Source: Plasmodium brasilianum
Lineage: Eukaryota; Apicomplexa; Aconoidasida; Haemosporida; Plasmodiidae
DNA: 64,000 nt
Direction: 5' to 3'
Assembly: GCF_023973825.1 (NCBI RefSeq)
Contig: NC_090122.1
Coordinates: forward strand, 496,001-560,000
Shown: positions 46,802 to 63,185 of the stretch, piece by piece
How the letters are laid out: every line of letters starts with the position of its first letter
Position numbering within the stretch: the stretch's first letter is position 1
The notes under the pieces: generated by a model
The model's database searches: none
Seen by the model: the letters and a program-made list of their open reading frames with translations, nothing else
Told to the model about the DNA's origin: nothing
Program-made: the position numbers and the translations under genes

Positions 46802-47941
46802 ATGAACAAAATGCTTTGCCAACAAAAAAACAAAAAAAATATAATTGATTTGAAAAAAAAGTTGAACAACACCTTAGTTGTTATTGGCCTAATAATAGAA
46901 ATGATACTTTCAGATGACAACATTTTAGAGATTGTGAGCATTAACGATATTTATAAAACGATATTTTATGTATTTAGAAGTAGATATAATTGTATATTAA
47001 ATGAACTAGAATTGTGCGAAGAGAAGAACGAGGGCCTATTACAAAAGGGACACCTACTACAAAGCGAGGAAGATAAAGAAGTCGAAATGGTAAGGGGCTC
47101 TGAACTAGTAAGGGACGTCAATACGGTAAAAAATGTCCAAGTAATTAAAGATGCCCATGGGGTAAAAAATGCCCAAGTAATTAGAAACGTCCAAATGGTA
47201 AAGGAAATTCGGTTAAAATTTTCTCAAATATTTTATAGTCCCCCCAAAAGGGGATCAGAATTAATGCCTATATCTAACTTAAGATGCATTAAACATGCAA
47301 TAGCAGGGTGTTTATATATGCATGGGAAAATAACAAGTTCCAAAATATCGTTAAGGAATGTCTTAAATAACATTGATTATAATATATATTTATTAAATAA
47401 GTGCGCATATACTACCAAATGTGTAATATCAAAAGAGGAGATTCAAAAATTTACTGTTCATATAAATCATTATGAACCTATTATTAAAGAAAATATTTAT
47501 CATGAAAAAGAAGAAAGTCTAAAAATGGAAAAACTTAGTTTATATATATTATCTTTTAAATTATCAAATAATATTTTCAAATATTCTCTACTGTATGAAT
47601 TAATGTTTATTACAAGGTCCCCATTTATAATAAATAAATTTCTTTTTTCAGTTTTTAATGATGTTATATGTATTCCAAATATAAAAGATAAATATAACGA
47701 TATTGACATTGTTATCTCTTGCATCCTATTTGTCAATCATTTTTTTTATCACATTAATAAACATTGTAAAATAGTCAGATCTCCGTATTTTATGCTAGTC
47801 AAAAAGATGTACCTTTCTCAAGTCGAAAAAATTGTTAACATATTTATTCTGCTAAATCCAGTTAATAATCATTTATCTCAAATGAAAAATATTATTTCTC
47901 TTACCAAGAAAATTTGTAATTTGTACTCCTTTATCTATTAA
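46802..47941 (+). CDS. Conserved Plasmodium protein of unknown function
   Basis: Single exon, 379 aa, no family recognised. It starts MNKMLCQQKNKKNIIDLKKK; an overlapping ATG four bases upstream is in another frame and closes quickly. Residues about 93-140 hold an imperfect repeat of VKNVQVIKDAHG/VKNAQVIRNVQM type. From about 155 on the sequence is non-repetitive and balanced (SNLRCIKHAIAGCLYMHGKI, LLYELMFITRSPFIINKFLF). Several leucine- and isoleucine-rich stretches there suggest a helical, soluble domain and not membrane spans. No signal peptide is visible. The gene is divergent from the RAP-like gene. Confidence 0.75.
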   Translation: MNKMLCQQKNKKNIIDLKKKLNNTLVVIGLIIEMILSDDNILEIVSINDIYKTIFYVFRSRYNCILNELELCEEKNEGLLQKGHLLQSEEDKEVEMVRGSELVRDVNTVKNVQVIKDAHGVKNAQVIRNVQMVKEIRLKFSQIFYSPPKRGSELMPISNLRCIKHAIAGCLYMHGKITSSKISLRNVLNNIDYNIYLLNKCAYTTKCVISKEEIQKFTVHINHYEPIIKENIYHEKEESLKMEKLSLYILSFKLSNNIFKYSLLYELMFITRSPFIINKFLFSVFNDVICIPNIKDKYNDIDIVISCILFVNHFFYHINKHCKIVRSPYFMLVKKMYLSQVEKIVNIFILLNPVNNHLSQMKNIISLTKKICNLYSFIY

Positions 47942-48967
47942 GGAATGTCTAATATGTTACAGGGAAAAAAAGGCTTATAATGACGTGAGCTCTCAGACGA
48001 GTCTTTTCATCGCCTCTTGTTCGTCCTTTTTAGTAGCTTCCCTTTTTTTTTCGTCACTTTTCGTCTTTTTTTTTTTTTTTTTTTATTGCTTGTTCGTATT
48101 TTTCTCTTATTCTTCTTCATATCCATTTTATTATCATTTTTGCCATTACTATTACAATTACTGTAACTATTTCTTTCTTTTTTTTTTTTTTTAGTTAATT
48201 TTGCAAATTTTGCGGACACACGCGTTGAGCAGCGTGTTATTTGCTTGATTATGTATTAATACACTAATTTGCTAATTTAATGATTTATTTGTTTACTGAT
48301 TTATTTGTTCATTGATTTATTTATTTCTTCACCTAATTATTTATCTGTATAACTACCTAGCTATTTATCATTATTATTATTTATTTTTTATTTTTTTTTT
48401 TTTTTTTTTGTTACACCTGCCCATTTTGTAGCATTATAACCACATTAGACATGATATCTGCACATACTTGAAGTTCTCAAAAATTGACGCTTCATTTTAA
48501 TTAATTTAGTTCTTTTAGCTCAGTTTTAGTTTATTTTAGTTCATTTTGGTTTATCTCATCTTAACATATCTTGTTTTGTTTTATTTTATTTATTTATTAT
48601 TATTTTTTTTTTTGGTTTTATCTTATCATCCTGAAGTATTATAACTCTACAAATAATTCTGAGGCAAAAAATATTTTCTAAAAGTAACTGCCTTTGTATT
48701 CTCCTTTTGTTAATGGTATATCCCTAAAAAGGGGAAACATTATTATGAATATTCCGTTTTACCATTCTAGAATAGGCTACTTATTTAACCAAATTATCCA
48801 TATCTCACATATGTATTTTCATTTATTATTACTTCCCATCATTTAGACATAATTATAAACATAATTTGTTAAACTATACAATTTTTTATTAAAAAACAAA
48901 ATTTTTAATTAGTTAATTGTTCGCATAAAAAAGATATATAAATGGCTTAAAAAATAGCATAAAGGTG

Positions 48968-48999
<32 letters not shown>

Positions 49000-49308
49000 C
49001 AAATAGGCATGACAAATACACATTTTTATGTTACCCTATTTTTCCTTACACCCCTAGATATCAGTTTTGTTCCTTTTGGTTAAACGTTAATTATACTCTA
49101 TACTATTTTGTACTGTATTATGCAATATATTTTTTTTTTTTTTTTTTATTCCTATATTACTCAGTCTTTTTGTTCAAACTCTGTAAATTTAATTTTCAAT
49201 TTTTTATGTGAACAGCTAAGTTATAGTGGTGTAAATACATACACATGTAAGTGTGTAGGCGAGAAATTACTCTCTGTATACAATTTTTTCACTTTCCTAA
49301 GTTTGAAT
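47942..49308. other. Intergenic region upstream of the Lys/Asn-rich gene
   Basis: Poly(dT) runs at 48067-48084 and 48178-48192, ATTTATTTGTTTA repeats at 48255-48330 and a poly(dA) run of about 29 at 48971-48999. The frame of the downstream gene stays open back to 49108, but 49108-49308 reads as hydrophobic low complexity; an upstream exon ending near 49215 cannot be excluded. Confidence 0.5.
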
Positions 49309-50583
49309 ATGTTAAACTATAGTAACGATGGAAATATTAATGAATATAAAAAGGAAAAATTAAATTACTTAAAGAAACAGAAAGGGAAGGGGGAAAATAA
49401 GGAGAAGGAGGAAGAATATGAAAAAAGCGATGATTCGGATAAACAGATAATGGTTGTAAACAGAAAGATAAAATCCCAAATATTCTTCGAGCCGCATAAT
49501 AAGAAAAACATAAAGGATATGAATAATAAGATGATAATTAAAAAAAAAAAGACGATTATTTGTCATGAACCAATTGGCGATTTTAAGCATAATAAAAGTA
49601 AGCAAATAGGGAATATGTTGACAAAAAATACTTCAAATCCCTCTAATTTTAAAAATGCAGAAAAAGTATTACAAAAAAGTCGTACCTCCTTAATAGTTAA
49701 ACAAAATAAAATCATGAACAAGTCAGGAATAAATGACAATATAAAAATGGAGGAGAATATCAGAAATAAAAACAACTTACAAAATAATGTTGAAGCGCAT
49801 GATAAACAAGAAAACGATACCATAGGAAAAAAAACAGATGAGAGCGATAAATGCGTGGACTTACACTTTTCCAGTGAAATTATGAACAGTAAATGTGCTA
49901 ATTATTGCATCCTGGAGACAAACGCAATAGCTGATGCACATTCCGATAGAATAAAATATAATGACCCAAATGATATGACGGAAGGTAAAATAATCGGTGA
50001 TAAGGATGACAATAGTCATTATAATAAAGAAATAAATAAAATACAGAGCCACAATAGAGCCAATCAAAACGATAACTCAAATGACTTTTGTTCATACGAA
50101 ATAGCTAGCCAGTATGTATTACAAGAATGCAAAAAAACACGTAGAGAAGTATGTGAAGAAGTATACGACAAAGAACATGAAGAATGGTATGCATACACTA
50201 ATGACAAAAAACAACATAACCATTATCATTACGACTACATTGATGAAAAGGTAGAGGAAAAAAGATTTCATATGAACAATAATTATATTTATAAGAAAAA
50301 TAAAAATAATTATGTTGATAGGGAAAAAGAGTATACTTTTATAGACAAGACAAACGAAAACACCGATTCGGTCATAAAATATGAAGAATTCGAATTAGAC
50401 GAAATAAATAAGGAGTTAGAACAAATTGTTGAAGAAGAAAATCGTATACAAGAAAAATTAATTTATTTAACCAATAAAGAACTGGACATAGTTATTAAAA
50501 GAAGGCAACGAGCGCATAATATATATCTTAATAAAATGGAGAATAGTTGCAAAAAGGATTGCTCCGACGAATATACGTGTTGA
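49309..50583 (+). CDS. Lys/Asn/Glu-rich protein of unknown function
   Basis: I start at the ATG at 49309 (MLNYSNDGNINEYKKEK), giving 424 aa; the frame is open back to 49108, where the sequence becomes intergenic in character. The protein is very hydrophilic, with few hydrophobic clusters, and probably disordered over most of its length. A short conserved-looking piece is KIKSQIFFEPHNKKN. The C-terminal ~70 residues contain a likely coiled coil (ELDEINKELEQIVEEENRIQ) followed by a basic segment (IVIKRRQRAHNIYLNKM). The ending is Cys-rich (KKDCSDEYTC). No catalytic motif was found. Confidence 0.7.
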   Translation: MLNYSNDGNINEYKKEKLNYLKKQKGKGENKEKEEEYEKSDDSDKQIMVVNRKIKSQIFFEPHNKKNIKDMNNKMIIKKKKTIICHEPIGDFKHNKSKQIGNMLTKNTSNPSNFKNAEKVLQKSRTSLIVKQNKIMNKSGINDNIKMEENIRNKNNLQNNVEAHDKQENDTIGKKTDESDKCVDLHFSSEIMNSKCANYCILETNAIADAHSDRIKYNDPNDMTEGKIIGDKDDNSHYNKEINKIQSHNRANQNDNSNDFCSYEIASQYVLQECKKTRREVCEEVYDKEHEEWYAYTNDKKQHNHYHYDYIDEKVEEKRFHMNNNYIYKKNKNNYVDREKEYTFIDKTNENTDSVIKYEEFELDEINKELEQIVEEENRIQEKLIYLTNKELDIVIKRRQRAHNIYLNKMENSCKKDCSDEYTC

Positions 50584-50761
50584 TATTGCACAATTATAAT
50601 AACGAAGAAAGTAAATTTAGGAGAAAAAAACAAAAAATTAAAGCTATCCAAATAACTGGTAACCATATGAAAAAAAAAAAAAAAATTTCTCTTTTTAATA
50701 TTGTTAAATAATTATAGTTAATTTCCTGGTTATATGTTTTTATTTTTCTGTCTTATATAAA

Positions 50762-51218
50762 ATGTTCAACAGAATTGTAAGGTAGCTATATTATATTGAG
50801 GAAGTTTGTAAAAAATCTTAAAAGTTGAAAACTTTCTAATCTGCTTCTGTTTTTTTTTATTTTCAGTTTATACCATTATTTAATGTCATAAATGAGGGAA
50901 ACTCTATAGTCATTAATCCATGTATAAAAATATCGTAAGTAAAAAGTATGTATGTAACTGAACTTATGTAAGTATGTAAGTGCGTATGCATGTGCATATA
51001 TAAGCAGATGCACCAGCTACCATGTGCGCTTGTGCGAGTACACACACAGAATATTTAGCTCATAGTAGAATCTAAATAAATACATATTTACACTGATTAA
51101 TATACTTTTCCTCTTCTTTTATGAATCCAAATTACCGCACTTCAATTTCTTTCCTTTCCCATTTTTTCAAAATTTTTACAGAATCTGCATATATCATATA
51201 CTAATTCAAACGTTATAA
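50762..51218 (+). CDS. Candidate three-exon microprotein (39 aa)
   Basis: Exon 1, 50762-50776, reads MFNRI and ends at a GTAAGG donor. Exon 2, 50867-50934, lies between a TTTTATTTTCAG acceptor and a GTAAGT donor and reads FIPLFNVINEGNSIVINPCI. Exon 3, 51182-51218, follows TTTTTACAG, reads ICIYHILIQTL and stops at TAA. Phases (0, then 2) agree at both junctions, and exon 2 is open only in this frame. Introns of 90 and 247 bp are typical for the genus. The product is short and hydrophobic towards its C-terminus, like small organelle-membrane subunits. No family was recognised. It could also be the 3' end of the preceding gene, but no compatible splice was found. Confidence 0.45.
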
Positions 51219-53596
51219 AAGTAACGTCAAAAAAAAAAAAAGTTCTCTATGTAATATGTATTTTCTTTTAATTTTTTTTTTTTTTTTTTTTTTTTGGCTT
51301 CAGTTAATTTCCATAATTTTTTGATGATAAACTTTTTTTTTAATTTTATATATAATAAATATTCATGTGTCGATATATTTTCTTTTTTTGATGTTACTTT
51401 TGTAAAGTTTTTTTACATTTTTAATTATACATATCAACAAAAAAGAAACAAATAATAAAAAAAATATCGAGTTCTGAATGAGGTACGCATATGTATACGC
51501 ATATACATATGTATATGCGTATACATAATTTGTATAAACATATTTTTTATGAAAGTACTGTTTGAAGGAATAAACACTTAAAAATTACAATGAACAAATG
51601 TACGAATTACCTCATTATTGCTATATTGTTATACTTCGGTTTTATACAATTTTAAAATAATTTAAAATAATGACGTTCTGTAAAAAATATGTAAATAAAA
51701 TATTACTCAGAAGATAATTATAGCAAAGTTTATATCGCAAAAATACGTACTCTATATATATATGTATATGTATTTTATAATTGGTATTATATATTTTTTT
51801 TTTTTTTTGCAATATATTCAAGATGATATAAATAGCTTGCATGTATGTACAATTTTTACCAAGAAAATTTTAAATGCAGTTTTTGTTTGAATGTTAATTG
51901 TTGCCAGATATTAACTCACCATTTTTAACAGAACATACATATATATCAAGTAATATATACAAAAATAATTAAAAAAGAGGAAAGAATAATTTTAAAAATG
52001 CAAAATATGTATAAATAACGAAACGCAAGGCCGTATATATTTTGGAAGACAGTTATTAGGAAAAAATAAAAAATGAAATATTTATTTTATATGAAATTAT
52101 TCAAATAAATGAATAGCACTGATAATCAATTTTATAACAAAAAAAGGATAATTTTAAAATTCATTGTACTTTCAGTGTATAAACTGCATATATATATATA
52201 TGTATACACACATTTTTATGTACGTTTGAAGCTTAAAAATGCAATTACTTTTTAACTTCACGTATATGTATAAAAAATGAGAGGTTAAAATGTTTCCTCA
52301 TTTTATGAACTAGTAATTGTAAAAAACTTAGGGATGCTAATATAAATAAGTATATTATAAAACATATATATGCGTAAGAAATAGATTAGCATTTAGTTCT
52401 AAATATAGTGTTCATGTTTTTATAAATGCATATGTACATACATACATAACACATTCATAATTGTTAATACCCTACCGCGAATATACGCGTGTTCATCCTA
52501 TACATATAACTTACAAGCTTTTCGTTTCATCGCTTTTCTTATACTACTTTACATATTGTTAATTCTGAGTATTTTATTTTCCTCTTCATACTGTACTTAT
52601 ATCTATGCCATTATTTTTGATATTATTGTAAGGGCACATTGCCTTATTTTGCAACATTTTTAATTATTCCATCTTATTTATTCGTTTTATTTATTCATTT
52701 TATATATTCGTTTTATCTATTCATTTTATCTATTCGTTTTATCTATTCGTTTTATCTATTCGTTTTATCTATTCGTTTTATCTATTCGTTTTATCTATTC
52801 GTTTTATCTATTCGTTTTATCTATTCGTTTTATATATTCGTTTTATCTATTCATTTTATTTTCTTTTCTTCGAACGAACTTGTTTCAATACACATCTGTT
52901 TAAATCATTTTTTTTTATTTTTTTTATGAAAGTGAGGTAATTAACATAGTCGTCATTCAAAAAATTATAATGACCCGGTTGAATGCTAATCCAGCAGAAC
53001 GAAAAATTCAATAAAACCCAAGAACATTTCATTTATATATACATTTATGCATATTGAAGAAGTAAAAAAAAGAAAATAATAACCCTTTCCATTTTACTTC
53101 ATGTCAAGATGTATTTGAAAATATAAACATATGAAATGAATGAAAAGAACAAGAGAGGGAAATCAATCCGTTAATTGTGGTACTTCAGGTATATATAAAA
53201 AATAGTTATATTATACGAATCTAATTATGTGTAAATTTTTTTTTTTTTTTTTTTTTTTACACACATTTATACATATGTGTATGTAATTATATATTGTTGT
53301 GTAGTGCATTCCTAATTTGTTTTAGTGTTACACGTATATAATGATAGTTTCTTTTTTTTCTTTTTCTCTTCTTTCACCCATATATACATTTTCCTTTTTC
53401 ATATTAACCTTTTAAATGTTTATACATAGGTGTACAGTAGTCATACATGGTTACACATAGGTATATCCAGTAATACATAGACATGTGTAGTTACAAATAC
53501 GTATTAATAAGTACGCATAATTGCTTATAAGTACATCTAAGTATTAATGAGTACATTTAAGTGCTTATAAGGACGTACAAGTTTGCATAAGCACGT

Positions 53597-53645
<49 letters not shown>

Positions 53646-53852
53646 AAAAGTACACAATAGTATAAGAAATCACACATATGTACACGTAATTTTTTTCTTC
53701 TAAACAATTTTGATAAAAAGAAAAGAAAAAAAAAAAAAAAAAAACAGATGACGCATTAAACGATTCGAATAATAGAGAATAAAGTTGTGCAGAAAAAATA
53801 TTAAGAAATTTATCCAAAAAAAAATTGAAATCTATTTAATATTAGATCAAAT
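51219..53852. other. Long intergenic region upstream of CLK3
   Basis: No gene recognised. It holds poly(dT) at 51271-51295 and 53230-53259, ATATGTATACGC microsatellites at 51490-51530, and the 13-bp array at 52678-52859. From 53440 to 53600 there is a run of degenerate AAGTACATATAAGT units, followed by (TA)n at 53604-53640 and poly(dA) at 53725-53744, just upstream of the CLK3 start. Confidence 0.6.
52678..52859 (+). repeat. 13-bp tandem repeat (ATTCGTTTTATCT), about fourteen copies
   Basis: Almost perfect in the middle, with ATTCATTTTAT variants at both ends. All three forward frames stay open because the 13-bp unit cycles through them. Confidence 0.95.
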
Positions 53853-58113
<4,261 letters not shown>

Positions 58114-58339
58114 AATTCGAAAAATGATATATCACTTTTTATAGGCAAGGAACGCGCACATTTAGTATATCCATTTATGGATGTACCATATTACTAGTGT
58201 ACGCGTGTAGGTGTTTGTGTATATAGTTGTTCATGTGTAGGCGCACATATTCATTTTTCTTTATTTTTTTTTACCGAATTTTTGAAGAAATTAGTTTTTA
58301 TTTTTTTTATTTTTTTTTTTTTCTGCTAATATTTATTAT
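58114..58339. other. Short convergent spacer between CLK3 and G3PDH
   Basis: Only about 225 bp separate the two stop codons, with pyrimidine-rich sequence on the right. The 3' UTRs probably overlap. No other feature is seen. Confidence 0.7.
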
Positions 58340-61289
58340 TCATTTCTTATATTTAATATGTCTTAATTTTTTTGTTGAAAGAACATCAATTATAGTAGAT
58401 GGGTTTTTATGTCCAAACGCTATCTCATAAATTGCGCTGAATAAAGGAAATTCTTTTTTTAATTTGTGCTGCTCCAAAACATTATATACTTCTTTTGCCG
58501 TGTATATTCCCTGCAGTGTGCAATATGAGAATAAATATATCACACGTCATACAATATACATACATATCATACCATAGCAGTGTAATGAATGTATAATTAT
58601 AAATAACATAAAATTTTCATAAAAGAGTCAAGTAAAAATAAATCTAACGGTATAGGCAAAAAAGTGAAACGTTCAAAATTTTGAAAATACGGAATATATT
58701 AAAATGCTAAAAATTTAAAACATATTTGCTAATCTTTTTTTTTTTTTTTTCTTTTTTTGCCATTCTGTTGTATGTCCTTTCTTTCTATGTAATTATACCT
58801 GAAGTTTTTGCCCGTTTAATAGTTCAACTTCAATACGTTCCCACGAATCTTTCCCATTTCGTATGACAAACTCTCTTGCACATTTTAAGTTTCGTCCACC
58901 AAGGCAAGTTGTGATAAGATCAGCTAAACCGCAGCTATCTAGAAATGTATCCTTAAAAAAGTTGCGCAGCAAAAATAGAAAACAAATAAATTAAATAGAG
59001 GAGCAGATAAACAAGCATGGTTAAATAGTTTTAGTCCTGCTGCAGAGAGTTTGGGCCATAATTAATACAATTAATGTATTTCTACATGCACACTTTTACA
59101 AGCCTGCATATATGCATATATATATACGTATATGTACATTATTTTTTCCCCCCCCTTACGTCTAGAACATCTGGAAAAAATAATTTAGCGAATTTTTTCA
59201 TCTCGTCTAGCCCAATTCTGATAATAGCAGATTTTGTGTTATAACTATTCATGAAAGCATCTAAAAATCCAACGCCTAAAGCTACGACATTTTTTAGCGC
59301 TCCGCATGTCTGCAAGTTCAAGTAGAGTTATCATATAGAAACGCACTTGCACGTTGATAAATATATGTAAGCATACGTGTGTATACGTATGTATGCATGG
59401 ATGTAAGTATGCAAATACATGTATTTATATATTCGTATATTTGTATGTAGTTCTATGGCTACCTCCACCCCCGGTTTGTCTTGTATGCAGTTAATTTTGA
59501 AGTACGTTCTGTCAAATAACTCTTGCCATATTTCAACCGTTTCAATATTTTCAAACCCTATTGTACTTTCGCTAAAATTTTCCCTTGACAATTCCTGATA
59601 TAAATAATTGTTATGTTTTTTTTTCTGACATGTTCATACGCATTTATATGAAAATATATTTCTTAAATGATTAAAGCAAATTTCTTTTTTTGTATGAAGT
59701 ATGCATAAGTACAGATAGGTGCTTACAACCAAAAAGCAGGAACATATTACGTACATTCTTATTATATATGTGTATATACGTGCATATGTGAATATTTTCT
59801 TGATCTACAAAGTTTGCTAAAAATATTTATGCACTTTATTATTTTTTTATTTTATTTTTTTTCTTTTTCATTTCTTATATTTCATTTTAAACATTAGATC
59901 ACGAACTTCTGCGATGTTTGATCCTGACAACGCGGAGCATTCAATATTTAATTTTTTTTGAATAATGTCTGATAGTAACATAGGTTTCGAGTTATTTATT
60001 TGTATTCCTTTCATTAAACTTATTGCTTTTGCTTGTTTTTTAAGGTTTTTGTTTTTCGTTATTTCGTTTAATATGTTCTGTAGATATACATGAATAGAGT
60101 GGTGGGAAAAAAAAAAAAAAAAAGTGTTAATTTTGTGTATGCTTATGGGGAGTCCTTATTTAATCCTACATTACAGAATAATAAGCATGTTTCATGTAAT
60201 ACGATTCTACACCTTTATTTTTCTTATAATTACTTCTAAATACTGATGAGGAACAACAAAAACAAGCAAATCTGCGTCTTCTATCACATCTTTCATGTCA
60301 GAAACAGCAACAATGTTATCTGGTAATTTCATTCCCTTCATGTATTTTACATTTTCTTTTTTTTCATTTATGATACTACTTAACTTTTCATTATCCACAA
60401 TTTCCTCGTTCACGTATATCCTAACCTACGTTTCGAATAAATGAAAAAAAAAAAAAAAAAAATATGGTGCGGTTACAATGATATGGATATGTATTGAGCT
60501 ATACAAGCCTTTTCATTATTCTCTTTTTAAGTTCTTAATTTTTCAGTTTTTTTATTTCTTTCGTTTTCGTATTTTTTACAAGTGGGTGAAAGATTTTTGA
60601 ATTCTGGGTATTTTCACTGACAATCTTTGATATGACTGTTCCCCAACTGCCACTACCAATAATAGATACCTTGCAGGAACAGCAACAAATAGGAAGGTAA
60701 CAGAAAAAGGATAAAAAATAAAGTAAAACAAAACAGTGAAAAATAGTGCAAAATAGCACAAAATAGTGCAAAATAGCACAAAATAGTGCAAAATAGCACA
60801 AAATAGTACAAAATAGCATAAAATAGTACAAAATAGCACAAAATAGCACAAAATAGTACAAAATAGCACAAAATAGTACAAAATAGCACAAAATAATACA
60901 AAATAAAATATAGCAAAGTAAAAGACAGACAAAGAGGACGCACGAATGGAAAAAAAAATACGTATTATTATCTACTTCAAAACAATGAAAGAAAAAAATA
61001 TTTGTCTCAAACGCAAATATACATGCATTCCAAAAAAACTTTTATTCATTACATGTGAACCTTGTAATTTTGTGAAGAACATTATGCATATTTGTAATGA
61101 AAGGTGTTCACCATATATTTTTTTTTACTTTATTTTTTTTTTTTTTTTTCTTTTTCATACCTTTAAAGGTATATTACTTTTAACATTTCCGATTAACGTG
61201 GTTTTATGGCCATTCAGTGTTTGGTTGCCTGAAAAGCATGTAACTAAGTGAGAAAAAAGGGTGACATAAAGAGCGTAATTTTTCAGCAT
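58340..61289 (-). CDS. apiG3PDH: NAD-dependent glycerol-3-phosphate dehydrogenase, apicoplast-type (eight exons)
   Basis: Exons on the minus strand: 61161-61289, 60580-60669, 60213-60425, 59907-60077, 59463-59594, 59160-59309, 58799-58951 and 58340-58510. Every junction is phase 0 and the product is 402 aa. Exon 1 starts [20 protein letters not shown], a clear signal-peptide pattern, and is followed by a short Asn/Lys/Thr-rich stretch. The dinucleotide fold is [11 protein letters not shown] (44-54). The family signature [17 protein letters not shown] spans the exon 4/5 junction. CGALKN carries the catalytic lysine Lys251. [14 protein letters not shown] lies near the C-terminus. It interconverts dihydroxyacetone phosphate and glycerol 3-phosphate. 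The leader fits apicoplast delivery, where it would feed phosphatidic acid synthesis, as reported for the plasmodial apicoplast enzyme. Intron 1 holds a 10-bp repeat array. Confidence 0.93.
60738..60907 (+). repeat. 10-bp tandem repeat (AAAATAGCAC) in G3PDH intron 1
   Basis: About seventeen units in strict 10-bp register, alternating AAAATAGCAC with AAAATAGTGC or AAAATAGTAC. Because 10 is not a multiple of 3, several reverse-strand frames stay open across it; those are not genes. Confidence 0.95.
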
Positions 61290-61522
61290 TTTCCTTTGTT
61301 ATCTTAATTGTTCTATTTGTTTATTTGTTTATTTGTTTATTCGTTCACTTATTTATGTATGTATTTATTATTTTTGTTTATTTATTTATTATTATTATTT
61401 ACTTAAGTAGTAATAAAAATAACAGTACAAAAATTGGTTTGTAAATTTTAAGTGAGATATGTCCCAACATATGCATCATCTATATGTGCAATTGTAAAAA
61501 CTACATTCCTGTTAAGTGATAA

Positions 61523-61553
<31 letters not shown>

Positions 61554-63185
61554 GTAAAATAATAGTGTTAATTTTTAAATGTTCTATTTATTATTATTAT
61601 TATTATAATTATTTATTTATTTTTTTTATTATTTTTTTTATTATTTTTTTTTTTATTATTTTTTTTTTTTTTGTTGTTATTTTACATTTGTATGAAAACG
61701 AACGGTAGTTCATTTATTTCAAGGGGTCATAAAGTGTTACATGGACGTGATTTTTAAAAAATAGCATGTAATGTATAAACATATGACGCGTATTACATGT
61801 ATAACGTATATAAAACTTACTCAAGCAGACATTTCAGAATGATTAAAAGAAATCCTATTACTACAAAATAACACTGAATGCGTGTTAATAAAAAATGACT
61901 ATATATTTTTCATAATATTATAAAAATAAAATGACAACATTTTGATTTGTTACACCTTTTTAAAGAGACAGTACAGCAATTTAAAATTATTCATATAGCA
62001 CGTACAAGAACATTTGTATAATTTCCCCCCTGCATACTCTTCCGCTTTAATAAATGGTATGTTATATTATAATACACTTCTGAAGATCTTTTGCATTTTG
62101 TATTTTTTTCACAGGGAAGAATGTGTGTCAGAAATATTTGAACATTTGTTCTTTGCGTTGTAATGCTTTTATTTTACTTTATTTTATTTTTATTTTATCT
62201 TATTATATTTTTATTTTATCTTATTATATTTTTATTTTATCATATTTTTTTTTTTATTTTATCTTATTTTTTTTTTATTTTATCTTATTTTTTTTTTATT
62301 TTATCTTATTTTTTTTTTATTTTATCTAATTTTTTTTTTATTTCCCCTCCTTTTTTTATTATAGTTTGCTTTACTTTGCCCTATTTTATTTCGCTGTATA
62401 ACCCAGAATATTTCCTTTAACAACGTTTGACACATTTTTTCTTGTTTGTGTACATGAAATTATATTTGTATTTCTTGGTTATTTTTTTCACGTATCCAAT
62501 TTTGCATTTTACAACTCTCGTTTCCATTTTGAATTTTACTTTTTGTACTTCATATTACACATTTTCCATTTTGAATTTTCCGTTTTCCGTTTTACATTTT
62601 CCATCTTTTATCCCTTTATTTTTTTTAGAAAATTTTATTTGTAGCCTCTTAACTTATTTCACATTAAATTACATATTCGTATTTACATAAAAAGTGTAAT
62701 GCTTTTTTTTTTTTTTTTTTTTCCCTCTCTTTTGCTAAAAAAAAAAAAAAAAAAAAAAAAGGAAACCTAAATTTTATTTTTTTGAGCTTTTTGTATTAAT
62801 ATACTTTTTCTTGTTATGTCTTTAATTTTTTCCATACTAAACTAGATTGTATTTAACGAAACTTTTTTTGTTCATGTTTTATTCTTCTACCTTCTACTTT
62901 AGTATATAAGAAGGTAGCGTCTTACTTATATATGATACAGTTGGAAAGATAAAGAAATTAAATATAAAAAAGGAGCAACTTCATCCTTTATTTTTTAGAA
63001 TATGTTTTTCTCTACTATAACCTCTGTGCGTGTAATACCTTAACAAAGGACAAACCACTTATATGTTTACAGTCCCGCGAGCATGTATATTTATATATAT
63101 ATGCATATGAACACATATATACATACATGTACATACGTGTACAACCGCTCGGAATAGCCAGAAGAATTAAAAAAAAAAAAAAAAA
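61290..63185. other. Divergent intergenic region, low complexity
   Basis: GTTTATTT and TTATTATT repeats at 61315-61400 and 61590-61670, poly(dA) at 61535-61552, and a 20-21 bp TTTTATTTTATCTTATTTTT array at 62163-62345. Poly(dT) and poly(dA) runs lie at 62703-62721 and 62738-62760. ATGTACATAC sequence and an 18-base poly(dA) at 63169-63186 directly precede the next start codon. No gene seen. Confidence 0.6.
62163..62345 (+). repeat. Tandem T-rich repeat (TTTTATTTTATCTTATTTTT)
   Basis: Eight to nine copies of a 19-21 bp unit; early units contain TTATATTTT and later ones a longer T run. Confidence 0.85.

Noticed and set aside
52639..52929. 96-aa frame with FIYSFYLFVLSI repeats
   Set aside because: Translation of the 13-bp tandem repeat.
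60535..60943. Three overlapping minus-strand frames of [10 protein letters not shown] type
   Set aside because: Translation of the 10-bp intronic repeat; only 60580-60669 is coding, as G3PDH exon 2.
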